DNA from: Ilumatobacteraceae bacterium
GTDB taxonomy: Bacteria; Actinomycetota; Acidimicrobiia; Acidimicrobiales; Ilumatobacteraceae
Length of the DNA stretch: 64,000 bases
NCBI GenBank assembly: GCA_025463305.1
Contig: JAOBWK010000095.1
Coordinates: 115,342 to 179,341 of the forward strand
Reading direction: 5' to 3'
The translations under genes were made by a program, and so were the position numbers. Below, piece by piece: positions 39,066-46,869 of this stretch (position 1 is the first letter of the stretch; the number at the start of each line of letters is the position of its first letter). Under the pieces are notes generated by a model. It saw nothing but the letters and a program-made list of their open reading frames with translations, had not been told where the DNA came from and ran no database searches.

Positions 39066-40309
39066 ACTCGTTCGGTTGTCCTCTCCGCCGACGTGATCGT
39101 CAGCGATCGAATGTGTTCGATGTCGTGGCGGAGCCGCACCAGCCCGGCCGCGTCGTGCGGATCGCGGAGCAGCACCTCGGTGAGCGTCGCGGCCTGCACG
39201 CCGGTGCGCTGGGCGACGACGAAGGCGACGCGACCGACACCGACCGGGTCGAGCGCCTCCATCGCCAGGCGGTGGTGCGCGCAGAGCTGTCGCAGGAAGT
39301 CCGAGCGCAGCAGCCAACCGGCGTGGTCGGCGTGACGCGCCCGCTGCATCAGGTTGCCGGTGGCGACGACGAGCTCGTTGCCGGCGATGGGCGTCGGCCT
39401 GGGCTCGCGCACGGCGCGGCCGGGGCGGACGCCGCGAGCGATGCCGAGCACGATGAACGCGAGCGCGAGCTGGGTCAGCCCCATCCAGATCCCCGGACGC
39501 ACCAGATCCAACAGCGTCTCGTTGCCGGAGCCGATGTCCTGGGCCGACGGCGGCGCCTCGGTGCCGAGCATGATCCGAACCTTCGCGCCGCGCTCGGGGG
39601 CGAGCAGCGCCGTGAGCAGACCGGCGTTGTCACCGAAGCGGAGGTACTCGTTGGTGACGACGTGGTTGTCGCCGAAGCCGACGACGAGGCCGCTGCCGTA
39701 CGGGCGCACGACCACGAACGCATGCCCGTCCGCGTTCGTGTCGTCGCGGCTGGCCGTGAAGCACCGAGGCTCGTCGGGCGCTGTCGGGAACAGCACGCCG
39801 GTCGGGGCGAACACACCGCGCAAGGACTGCAGCGCGTCGACCGTGCAGTGGCCGGCCAGCACGTCGGACTCCGACGCCGCGTCGAGCTGGCCGGCGGTGG
39901 TGACCGAGGTGCTCGCGTCGATGGCGACGGCGCCGCCGTCGAGCCCGGGACCGCCGTGCAGCGTGCTGTTCGGGTCGGCCACCACGGCGACGCCACCGGC
40001 GTGGACGAAGTCGAGCAACGCGCCGCGCTGGTGGTCGTTCAACCGGTCGGAGATGACGAAGACCCGCTCGTGGTCGCCGGCGCTCGGGGCCGACGACGTG
40101 ATCGACACCGATGCCCCGTACTGCTCGAGCAACAGCACCGCACCGTTCGCCCCGTTGGGTGCGCTCGAACGTGGATCGAACGGTTGCACGCCCGGACGGG
40201 AGCGCAGCAGCAGCACCATCCCGACGGCGACACCGACGATGACGAGTGCGGTCAGGGCAGCGCGACCACCGCTGCCACCTCCAGCCGATGCCGACCTCGA
40301 CGGGCTCAC
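39062..40309 (-). CDS. DUF4350-type membrane protein
   Basis: The 415-residue protein has one membrane helix near the N-terminus (about 17-35), an extracellular glutamine-amidotransferase-like region ([31 protein letters not shown]) typical of DUF4350, and a second helix near residue 275 ([22 protein letters not shown]), then a cytoplasmic tail. It is linked by four-base overlaps on both sides (GTGA and ATGA) to the DUF4129 and moxR genes. Confidence 0.8.
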   Translation of the reverse strand: MSPSRSASAGGGSGGRAALTALVIVGVAVGMVLLLRSRPGVQPFDPRSSAPNGANGAVLLLEQYGASVSITSSAPSAGDHERVFVISDRLNDHQRGALLDFVHAGGVAVVADPNSTLHGGPGLDGGAVAIDASTSVTTAGQLDAASESDVLAGHCTVDALQSLRGVFAPTGVLFPTAPDEPRCFTASRDDTNADGHAFVVVRPYGSGLVVGFGDNHVVTNEYLRFGDNAGLLTALLAPERGAKVRIMLGTEAPPSAQDIGSGNETLLDLVRPGIWMGLTQLALAFIVLGIARGVRPGRAVREPRPTPIAGNELVVATGNLMQRARHADHAGWLLRSDFLRQLCAHHRLAMEALDPVGVGRVAFVVAQRTGVQAATLTEVLLRDPHDAAGLVRLRHDIEHIRSLTITSAERTTERV

Positions 40310-41046
40310 GCCGGACTCGGTTCGTAGGCGCGGGGCACGCGATGCGCGAGGGAGCCGGCGTTGGCGAGCACGTCGCGGTCGAGCTGCTGGAACCGGTCGT
40401 CGTCAGCGGCGTCGACGGTCGCGTGGCCGAACCACGCCGCGTCGAACAGGTCCGCCGCCTCGCGGAACGAACCCACCGCCGCCGGCGCACTGACCTGCAG
40501 CTCGCGCCGCTCCTCGCCCGTCGTGCGACCGGGGATCTCGTCGAGCAGCCCACGCCGGGCGAGGTCGCCGACCAGGGCGCGGTACCGACACCGCAGCGCA
40601 TCGCGGAACCGGCCCTCGGCGCGATGCCGTTCGGCTTCGTCGCGCCAGCCACCCGGCTCGCGCGAGCGGTCGATCACCACGGTGCCGGCGAGCGCGTCGT
40701 CGTCCGGATCCACGTCGTCGTCCCCGTCGCCACGCCGGCTCGCCCTGTAGCGCCCGGCGAGCGAGCGGTACGCGAGGAACGCGATCGCGACCACCACGGC
40801 GGCGAGGACGATCCACAGGAACAGGCCGAACACGCCGTCCAGCCCACCGGCCGAGGGCGTGCCCGTTCGCGGGATGCTCTGCGGCGCGGTCGACGGCGGG
40901 CTGCAGACGCTCTTCGCCTCGACCAGCTTGCACGCCGCGTCGCGGACGTCGTCCGGGCTCTGCGACACGGGCCCGAGGCCACCGTTCGGCGGATCGGTGG
41001 GCGGGGTGCCGGCGAGCACCGACACGAGCGCGACGAGCGCGCTCAC
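40306..41046 (-). CDS. DUF4129-domain membrane protein
   Basis: The 246-residue protein has an N-terminal signal or helix, a Pro/Thr-rich stretch with two Cys, a membrane helix (about 80-105, GVFGLFLWIVLAAVVVAIAFLAYRSL) and a cytoplasmic DUF4129 domain (LRCRYRALVGDLARRGLLDEIPGRTTGEERRELQ). Such proteins accompany MoxR clusters and some have a transglutaminase-like neighbour. The GTG overlaps the preceding stop by four bases (GTGA). Confidence 0.8.
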   Translation of the reverse strand: MSALVALVSVLAGTPPTDPPNGGLGPVSQSPDDVRDAACKLVEAKSVCSPPSTAPQSIPRTGTPSAGGLDGVFGLFLWIVLAAVVVAIAFLAYRSLAGRYRASRRGDGDDDVDPDDDALAGTVVIDRSREPGGWRDEAERHRAEGRFRDALRCRYRALVGDLARRGLLDEIPGRTTGEERRELQVSAPAAVGSFREAADLFDAAWFGHATVDAADDDRFQQLDRDVLANAGSLAHRVPRAYEPSPA

Positions 41047-42053
41047 GACGGCCCCGAGATCGCCGGGAAGGCGAGGTCGGCGTCGAGCACGATGTCCATG
41101 CCCTCGGTCTTCATCCGCATCTCCAGGTAGACGAGCGCGGTGGCCACCGCGACGAGCGGCACGCTGATCAGCCGGCCGAGCTGGCCGGCCACGCCCTCGA
41201 TCAGCCACCCGAATCGGCCGAACGAGATCAGGCCGATCGCCTGCAGCAGCCGGGGGAGGTAGGCGATGCCGTACTGCACCAGCAACCCGATCACCATCGA
41301 CGCGAGCACGAACGACAGCAGCACCCCGAAGCTGGTGCGCGCCATGCGAATGCCGCGCCGGAGGCCGGCGAAGGGCCCGAGCTGCTCGACCACGATGGCG
41401 GGCGCGACGACCACGGTGAGAGTCGCCGCGACGAGGACGAGCGGGGCGCCGAGGATCGCCAGCGGCGCGAGGTCGGAGTCGGAGAGACGGGACAGAGCGA
41501 GCGCGACGAGCGGGAACCAGCAGTGGCCGACCAGCCAGGCGACGAACAGCGCGGGCAGACGGCGCACCAACGATCGGTAGCCCGAACGGATCCGCACCAC
41601 GCCACCCGTTCGGCGGGCGACCACGAGGGTGGCCACGAACCCGCCGACGAGGCACGCGGCGAGGCTGTTGACGACCAGGCCGAGGTACCACAGCAGCTGC
41701 TCGATCCCCGTCGCCGCCTTCTGCCCGCCGAGCAGCTCGGGGATCGACACCGTGGACCCCTTGAGCGACTGATAGCGGTCGAACGCGAGGCTCGTCGCGA
41801 CGAGGTTGAGCACCACGCCGGGCAGCAGGATCCAGGCCGACCCGAGCACGAGCTCGCGGGTGTTGCGCTGCACCATCACACCCGCGCCATCGAGCGAACC
41901 GATCACGGGACGGGTCTCGCGCCGCAGCCGGCGCCGACCGTTCGCCCGTCGACCGAACGCCTCCGACGCGGGGTGGTCCGCGACGATCGGCGCCGGCCGG
42001 GCAGCAGCGGATTCGCCAGCGGCGACGGATTCGATGCCCGCCCAGCTGCTCAC
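41043..42053 (-). CDS. Multi-pass membrane protein, first gene of MoxR operon
   Basis: The 336-residue protein has a soluble N-terminus of about 60 residues and about six membrane helices in long hydrophobic stretches, with an alternating pattern like glycerophosphodiesterase-associated membrane domains; the family is not certain. The start at GTG 42053 is preferred because AACAAT lies six bases upstream; an ATG at 42125 would overlap the divergent methyltransferase gene. Its stop overlaps the DUF4129 start. Confidence 0.7.
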   Translation of the reverse strand: MSSWAGIESVAAGESAAARPAPIVADHPASEAFGRRANGRRRLRRETRPVIGSLDGAGVMVQRNTRELVLGSAWILLPGVVLNLVATSLAFDRYQSLKGSTVSIPELLGGQKAATGIEQLLWYLGLVVNSLAACLVGGFVATLVVARRTGGVVRIRSGYRSLVRRLPALFVAWLVGHCWFPLVALALSRLSDSDLAPLAILGAPLVLVAATLTVVVAPAIVVEQLGPFAGLRRGIRMARTSFGVLLSFVLASMVIGLLVQYGIAYLPRLLQAIGLISFGRFGWLIEGVAGQLGRLISVPLVAVATALVYLEMRMKTEGMDIVLDADLAFPAISGPS

Positions 42054-42059
42054 CGCCTC

Positions 42060-42065
42060 ATTGTT
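42060..42065 (-). promoter_or_regulatory. -10 box AACAAT of the MoxR operon
   Basis: AACAAT on the minus strand lies six bases before the GTG at 42053. It lacks the first T of the consensus but keeps the A at position 2 and T at position 6. Confidence 0.4.
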
Positions 42066-42077
42066 GCCCAAATGGGC
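42066..42077. promoter_or_regulatory. GCCCA-AA-TGGGC palindrome between divergent genes
   Basis: A 12-bp inverted repeat with a two-base centre directly abuts the -10 box of the MoxR operon and lies 32 bp from that of the methyltransferase gene, so it could be an operator. Confidence 0.25.
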
Positions 42078-42109
42078 GCCCCTCGCTCGCCCCTGCTCCC
42101 CGCCGGCGG

Positions 42110-42115
42110 TACCGT
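42110..42115 (+). promoter_or_regulatory. -10 box TACCGT of the methyltransferase gene
   Basis: TACCGT lies eight bases before the ATG at 42124; no ribosome-binding site is seen. Confidence 0.5.
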
Positions 42116-42123
42116 GGCGCGCC

Positions 42124-42891
42124 ATGCAGGGCTACGACAGCGCCAGCTACGGCGACGCCTTCGCAGACGTCTACGACGAGTGGTACGGCGACGTGAGCGA
42201 CGTCGATGCGACGGTCGAGTGCCTGGCCCGACTCGCGGCAGCCACGCCGCACCTGCCCGTCGTCGAGCTCGGCGTCGGCACCGGCCGGCTGGCGCTCCCA
42301 CTCGCCCGGCGCATCGCCCCGACCCCCGTGATCGGCCTCGATTCGAGCCGGGCCATGCTCGAACGCCTCGCGTCGAACCGTGCCGCAGACGGAGCGCCGG
42401 ACGCTGTGCCGATCGACGCCCGGGTCGGCGACATGGTCGACGACGTACCCGTCGGCCCGCTCGGCGTCGTGTTCGTCGCGTTCAACACGTTCTTCAACCT
42501 CGGCACCCGCGAGCGCCAGGAGGCGTGCTTCCACGCCGTGCACGACCGGCTCGCTGACGATGGCTGCTTCGTGATCGAGGCCGCGGTCCCCGATGCCGCG
42601 GCCACCACCGGCGGTCACGTCGACGTGCGCAGCATGACCGCCGACCGGGTCGTGCTGAGCGTCGCCCGCTACGACTCCGGCAGCGGTGTGGCCGAGGGCC
42701 AGTTCATCGAGCTGACCGAGCTGGGCGGGGTCCGATTGCGCCCGTGGAGCGTCCGTTACGTCGGCCCGGACGAGCTCGATGCGATGGCCGCCGAGGCCGG
42801 ATTCCGCCTCCGTGATCGGTGGGAGACGTTCGCCGGCGAGGCCTATCACGCCGACAGCGGCCGCCACGTGAGCGTCTACGCGAGCCACTGA
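42124..42891 (+). CDS. Class I SAM-dependent methyltransferase
   Basis: The 255-residue protein begins MQGYDSASYGDAFADVYDEWY, typical of a small-molecule methyltransferase, followed by the SAM-binding motif VVELGVGTGRLALPLA, GLDSSRAMLERL and a later VFVAFNTFFNLGT. The C-terminal half carries the beta strands of the fold. The substrate is unknown. The start is supported by the -10 box eight bases upstream. Confidence 0.85.
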   Translation: MQGYDSASYGDAFADVYDEWYGDVSDVDATVECLARLAAATPHLPVVELGVGTGRLALPLARRIAPTPVIGLDSSRAMLERLASNRAADGAPDAVPIDARVGDMVDDVPVGPLGVVFVAFNTFFNLGTRERQEACFHAVHDRLADDGCFVIEAAVPDAAATTGGHVDVRSMTADRVVLSVARYDSGSGVAEGQFIELTELGGVRLRPWSVRYVGPDELDAMAAEAGFRLRDRWETFAGEAYHADSGRHVSVYASH

Positions 42892-42947
42892 CCAGGAACA
42901 AACCGTTAATTGTGCGTTCCGTCCGCACCTTGCGCTCGCAAGCGTCC

Positions 42948-42953
42948 TATCCT
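42948..42953 (+). promoter_or_regulatory. -10 box TATCCT of galT
   Basis: TATCCT lies nine bases before the GTG at 42963 and 18 bases before an in-frame ATG at 42972. Confidence 0.4.
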
Positions 42954-42962
42954 GACGGGACA

Positions 42963-43946
42963 GTGTCTCAGATGCGTTTGAATCCCCTCACCGGGCGTTG
43001 GGTCACCATCGTTGCGGAACGTGCCGAGCGGCCCACGGATTTCGCACCGCGCGCCCCGGAGACCGAGGCGGATCCCAGCCGCCCCTGCCCGTTCTGCCCC
43101 GGCAACGAGGAGAAGACGCTCCCGGCGCTCGAGCAGGTCGACGACGGCGGCACCTGGCGCCTGCGGGTCATCCCCAACCTGTTCCCCGCGTTCGACGGCG
43201 ACGAGCCGTTCGCTGTGCACCACCTCGGCCCCGTGCACGTCATGGCCGAGGCCAGCGGCATCCACGAGGTGCTCGTCTACACACCGGACCACGACGGTGG
43301 CATCGAGCGGTCCGACGACGCGAAGATCGCCGAGATCATGCAGGCCCTCAAGCGCCGCCTGGTCGATCACGCCACCACGCCGAACATCCGCTACACGCAG
43401 GTGATGATGAACCACGGCCGCGAGGCCGGGGCGTCGCTGACGCACCCCCACGGCCAGCTCCTCGGGCTGCCGTTCGTGCCGGGCGAGATCCTCGAGGAAG
43501 AGCGTGCGTTCGCCCGCTTCGAGAGCGCGTGCATCCTCTGCGCCACGGTCGAGGCCGAGCTCACCGACGGCAAGCGGGTCGTGTTCGCCGACGACGACGT
43601 GCTCTGCCTGTCGCCGTTCTGGGCCGGCAGCCCGTTCGAGCTGCTGATCATCCCCCGCCAGCACGATCTCCACCTGCAGGACGCCAGCAACGACTCGCTC
43701 GTCGGCGTCGGCAAGGCCATCCGCGATGCCGTGCTCACCCTGCAGGAGGCGTTCGGCGACGTGGCCTACAACCTCGTGTTCCACACCGCACCGCACCAGC
43801 ACACGGGCGAGTTCCACTGGCACGTCCACCTCTGGCCGAAGCTCGTCACCACCGCCGGGTTCGAGCGTGGCACCGGCGTGCTGATCAACATCGTGCCGCC
43901 CGAACACGCAGCCGAGAAGCTGCGTCGCGTCGCCGTCAACCACTGA
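42963..43946 (+). CDS. galT: Galactose-1-phosphate uridylyltransferase family protein
   Basis: The 327-residue protein has the GalT fold of the HIT superfamily: MRLNPLTGRWVTIVAERAERPTDF at the start, a zinc Cys pair CPFCPGNEEKTLP, HPHGQLLGLPFVP, and the active-site HVH in EFHWHVHLWPK. GalT exchanges UMP between UDP-glucose and galactose-1-phosphate; related actinobacterial proteins may use other sugar phosphates. No galK or galE is nearby. The GTG at 42963 is preferred because of the -10 spacing; the ATG at 42972 is the alternative. Confidence 0.85.
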   Translation: MSQMRLNPLTGRWVTIVAERAERPTDFAPRAPETEADPSRPCPFCPGNEEKTLPALEQVDDGGTWRLRVIPNLFPAFDGDEPFAVHHLGPVHVMAEASGIHEVLVYTPDHDGGIERSDDAKIAEIMQALKRRLVDHATTPNIRYTQVMMNHGREAGASLTHPHGQLLGLPFVPGEILEEERAFARFESACILCATVEAELTDGKRVVFADDDVLCLSPFWAGSPFELLIIPRQHDLHLQDASNDSLVGVGKAIRDAVLTLQEAFGDVAYNLVFHTAPHQHTGEFHWHVHLWPKLVTTAGFERGTGVLINIVPPEHAAEKLRRVAVNH

Positions 43947-43965
43947 CGCTCGCGACACCCCGCTC

Positions 43966-44412
43966 GTGAGCCGCATCGCGGTGAGCATCGAGATCGACGC
44001 GTCGACCGAGCGCGTCTGGGACGTCGTCGAACCCGTCGAGCGCCACATCGACTGGATGCACGACGCCGTCGCGATCCACTTCCAGACCGATCAGCACCGT
44101 GGCGTCGGCACCACCTTCCTGTGCGACACCAAGGTCGGCCCGATCAAGCTGGTCGACCGGATGGAGATCACGGCGTGGGAGCCCGGCCACGCGATGGGCG
44201 TGCGCCACACCGGCCTGGTCACCGGCACGGGTGAGTTCACCCTCACGCCCATCGACCTCGACCGGCGCACCCGCTTCGCCTGGACCGAGGAGCTCACGTT
44301 CCCCTGGTGGCTCGGTGGTCGCCTGGGTGAGGTCATCGGCGGCAACCTTGTGATGAAGGCCATCTGGCGCCGCAACCTGCAAGGCCTCAAGGCGCTCGTC
44401 GAGAACCCCTGA
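43966..44412 (+). CDS. SRPBCC-family (START/polyketide-cyclase-like) protein
   Basis: The 148-residue protein has the Bet v1-like layout: SRIAVSIEIDASTERVWDVVEPVERHIDWMHDAVAIHF, then a series of strands with MEITAWEPGHAMGVRHTG, and a C-terminal helix NLVMKAIWRRNLQGLKALVE. Such proteins bind hydrophobic ligands. It begins with a GTG 19 bp after galT and is probably in the same operon; a large hairpin follows. Confidence 0.8.
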   Translation: MSRIAVSIEIDASTERVWDVVEPVERHIDWMHDAVAIHFQTDQHRGVGTTFLCDTKVGPIKLVDRMEITAWEPGHAMGVRHTGLVTGTGEFTLTPIDLDRRTRFAWTEELTFPWWLGGRLGEVIGGNLVMKAIWRRNLQGLKALVENP

Positions 44413-44427
44413 CGCCAAGCACCCGTC

Positions 44428-44467
44428 GGAGTGTTTGCCGGGCACACGGGTGCCCGGCAAACACTCC
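44428..44467. terminator. Perfect 18-bp hairpin
   Basis: The bases at 44428-44445 (starting GGAGTGTTTGCC) are exactly complementary to 44450-44467, with a four-base loop ACGG. It lies 15 bases after the SRPBCC stop and 25 bases before the LexA box of dinB. No T tract follows. It is the longest perfect stem found in the window. Confidence 0.65.
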
Positions 44468-44491
44468 ATTGCCGGGCGCGCACCCCTGTGC

Positions 44492-44503
44492 GAACATGTG
44501 TTC
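44492..44503. promoter_or_regulatory. LexA (SOS) box GAAC-N4-GTTC
   Basis: GAACATGTGTTC, extended to CGAAC-ATGT-GTTCG, matches the actinobacterial and Bacillus LexA operator. It abuts the dinB start at 44504 and covers a likely -10 box (GAACAT at 44492-44497, six bases from the GTG), so LexA binding would block transcription. Confidence 0.8.
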
Positions 44504-45718
44504 GTGCCACCGTTGCGTCGGGTTCCCAGCGACGAGGCCACGATCCTGCACGCCGATCTGGACTCCTTCTACGCCTCGGTCGAGCAGCGCGACGATCCGT
44601 CGCTGATCGGTCGGCCGGTGATCGTCGGTGGCGGCGGGGTCGTGCTGGCGGCGAGCTACGAGGCCAAGGCGTTCGGCATCCGCGCCGCGATGGGCGGGCG
44701 GATGGCCCGCCAGCTGTGCCCGCGAGCCGTCTTCGTCTCGCCGCGCTTCGAGGCGTACACCGAGGCGAGCAAGGCGGTGTTCGCCGTGTTCGACGACGTC
44801 ACCCCGCTCGTCGAGCCGATGTCGATCGACGAGGCGTTCCTCGAGGTGCGCGGCCTGCAGCGTCTCGCCGGCTCACCGCGCGACATCGCGGTGAAGCTGC
44901 GCGCCGACGTGCGCGAGCGAGTCGGGCTGCCGATCACGGTCGGTGTGGCGCGCACCAAGTTCCTCGCCAAGGTGGCCAGCGGCGTGGGCAAGCCGGACGG
45001 GCTGCTCGTCGTCGAGCCCGATCGCGAGCTCGAGTTCCTCCATCCCCTGCCCGTGCAGAAGCTGTGGGGCGTCGGGCCGGTCACCACGGCGAAGCTCAAC
45101 GAGCGTGGCATCTACACCGTCGCCGACGTCGCCTCGCTGCCCGAGCCCGCGTTGGTGTCGATCCTCGGGCCGTACACCGGCCGCCACCTCACGGCACTCG
45201 CTCACAACCGCGATCCACGCCGCGTCACCACCGGCAAGCGGCGCCGCTCGATCGGTTCGCAGCGCGCCCTCGGGCACCGGATGCGCACCGCCGACGAGCT
45301 CGATGCGTTCCTCGTCGGCATCGTCGACCGCGTCACCGGGCGGATGCGCAAGGCCGGCCGCGCCGGGCGCACCATCGTGCTGCGGATCCGCTTCGACGAC
45401 TACCGGGCCATCACCCGCTCACACACCCTCGATCAGCCCACTGCGCACACCGAGACCGTGCTGCACGTCGTGCGCGTGCTGCTCGACACCGTGCTGCCGC
45501 TGATCGCCGAGCACGGCGTGACCCGGCTCGGCATCTCCGTCGCCAACCTCGACGACGACGACACACTGCAGCTGACACTGCCGTTCGACCACCAGTCCGA
45601 CAGCGTGCTCGACACCACGCTCGACGCCGTGCGGGTCAAGTTCGGCACGGCCGCCGTCACCCGCGCCGTGCTGCTCGGCAAGGACGAAGGCCTCTCCATG
45701 CCGATGCTGCCCGACTGA
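44504..45718 (+). CDS. dinB: DNA polymerase IV
   Basis: The 404-residue Y-family polymerase has HADLDSFYASVEQ with the metal Asp at about residue 17, the steric-gate region, SIDEAFLEV with the catalytic Asp-Glu pair, thumb HhH elements (LWGVGPVTTAKL) and a little-finger domain. QLTLPF near the C-terminus fits the beta-clamp-binding motif. The GTG start is set by the LexA box and -10 box immediately upstream. DinB copies past damaged bases; SOS control is consistent with this. Confidence 0.94.
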   Translation: MPPLRRVPSDEATILHADLDSFYASVEQRDDPSLIGRPVIVGGGGVVLAASYEAKAFGIRAAMGGRMARQLCPRAVFVSPRFEAYTEASKAVFAVFDDVTPLVEPMSIDEAFLEVRGLQRLAGSPRDIAVKLRADVRERVGLPITVGVARTKFLAKVASGVGKPDGLLVVEPDRELEFLHPLPVQKLWGVGPVTTAKLNERGIYTVADVASLPEPALVSILGPYTGRHLTALAHNRDPRRVTTGKRRRSIGSQRALGHRMRTADELDAFLVGIVDRVTGRMRKAGRAGRTIVLRIRFDDYRAITRSHTLDQPTAHTETVLHVVRVLLDTVLPLIAEHGVTRLGISVANLDDDDTLQLTLPFDHQSDSVLDTTLDAVRVKFGTAAVTRAVLLGKDEGLSMPMLPD

Positions 45719-45745
45719 CGAACGCCATCGGCACGATCGGCGATG

Positions 45746-46051
45746 TCAGCCGGCGAGTCGGCGGACGATGGCCGTGGTGGCTGCGCCGACGAGGATCACC
45801 ACGATCACGGGCATCTTGCGCCAAGCGGCGACGATGGCCAGCGACACGCCGGCGAGGCGGGCATCGATCTCGAGGTGCTGGCCGACGGACAGCGTGTCCT
45901 TGGCCACGATGGCGGCGATGACGGCAGCGGGGATGAGTGCGAGGCAGCGCTCGAGCGCGGCGGGCAGCGGCCGGTCGCCGACCACGACGAGGCCGAGCAC
46001 CTTGAACGCGTACGCGCCGATGGCGAGGCCGAACACGAGTCCCCACGTCAT
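45746..46051 (-). CDS. azlD: AzlD-family branched-chain amino-acid export protein
   Basis: The 101-residue protein has four hydrophobic segments and the AzlD pattern RPLPAALERCLALIPAAVIAAIVAKDTL. Together with AzlC it forms an exporter of branched-chain amino acids or their analogues (BrnFE type). The ATG overlaps the azlC stop (ATGA). Presence of leu genes in the same region suits this role, although the genes are 26 kb away. Confidence 0.88.
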   Translation of the reverse strand: MTWGLVFGLAIGAYAFKVLGLVVVGDRPLPAALERCLALIPAAVIAAIVAKDTLSVGQHLEIDARLAGVSLAIVAAWRKMPVIVVILVGAATTAIVRRLAG

Positions 46052-46764
46052 GCCGGCAGCTCCCCGGTGACGTGCTCGTCGCTGGGCGCATCATCCGGGC
46101 CGGGCGGCGGGATCGCGATCAGGATCGCCGTCGCGGAGATCAACACGGGCACGCCGATCGGCACGAACGGGATGCTGACCAGGCACAGCGCGGCACCGAG
46201 GGCCATCGCCCGCCGGCCGCGACGGGTACGGGTGTGCGGCCAGAGCACCGCGACGAACGCCGACGGGATGGCCGCGTCGAGCCCGAACTTCTTCGGATCG
46301 ATGGCGTTGCCGGCGAGCGCACCCACGAGCGTGCCGAGGTTCCAGAACACGTAGATCGACACGCCGGTGATCCAGAACGCTGCGCGCTGCAGATCGGGAT
46401 CGGTCTGCGCGGTCGCCATCGCGGTCGACTCGTCGATGGTGAGCTGCGCCGCGAGCAGGCGGGTCGGCAGCCGCCCGGTCAGCCGGCGCGACATCGTCAG
46501 CCCGAACACGCCGTTGCGGGCCGCGAGCACGAGCGCGCCTCCGAGCGCGGAGCCGACCGATCCCCCGCCGGCGATGACGGCGACGGCGCTCAGCTGCGAG
46601 GCACCGGTGAACACCAGCAGCGACATCGCGCACGCCTGCGCGGTGGACGCGCCCGCGTCGACTGCGCCGACGCCGAACAGGATCGCGAAGATGCCGACGG
46701 CGATCCCGAGCGTGATGCTCGTCGTGGCGACGGGCCGGACGCGCGGATCGCGCAGCGAGATCAC
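46048..46764 (-). CDS. azlC: AzlC-family branched-chain amino-acid permease
   Basis: The 238-residue protein begins with the AzlC signature SITLGIAVGIFAILFGVGAVDAG, MSLLVFTGASQLSAVAVI and continues with about six more helices, including MSRRLTGRLPTRLLAAQLTIDESTAMA. It is the large subunit of the AzlCD exporter. The GTG start lies seven bases after a TAGCTT box. Confidence 0.9.
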   Translation of the reverse strand: MISLRDPRVRPVATTSITLGIAVGIFAILFGVGAVDAGASTAQACAMSLLVFTGASQLSAVAVIAGGGSVGSALGGALVLAARNGVFGLTMSRRLTGRLPTRLLAAQLTIDESTAMATAQTDPDLQRAAFWITGVSIYVFWNLGTLVGALAGNAIDPKKFGLDAAIPSAFVAVLWPHTRTRRGRRAMALGAALCLVSIPFVPIGVPVLISATAILIAIPPPGPDDAPSDEHVTGELPA

Positions 46765-46771
46765 GTTGGCG

Positions 46772-46777
46772 AAGCTA
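46772..46777 (-). promoter_or_regulatory. -10 box TAGCTT of azlCD
   Basis: TAGCTT on the minus strand lies seven bases before the GTG at 46764, with no ribosome-binding site. Confidence 0.5.
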
Positions 46778-46869
46778 CGGCATCACGCGCACGACGCCCG
46801 GTCTCGATTCGCTCGTTGCGTGTTGCTCGCGCCACCAGGCTCCGACGGGTCGCGGCCGATCCGCTGGCC

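Noticed and set aside
42066..42077. GCCCAAATGGGC as a definite operator
   Set aside because: It is well placed, but a 12-bp GC-rich palindrome is expected by chance at low frequency in 64 kb, so it is listed only as a weak candidate.
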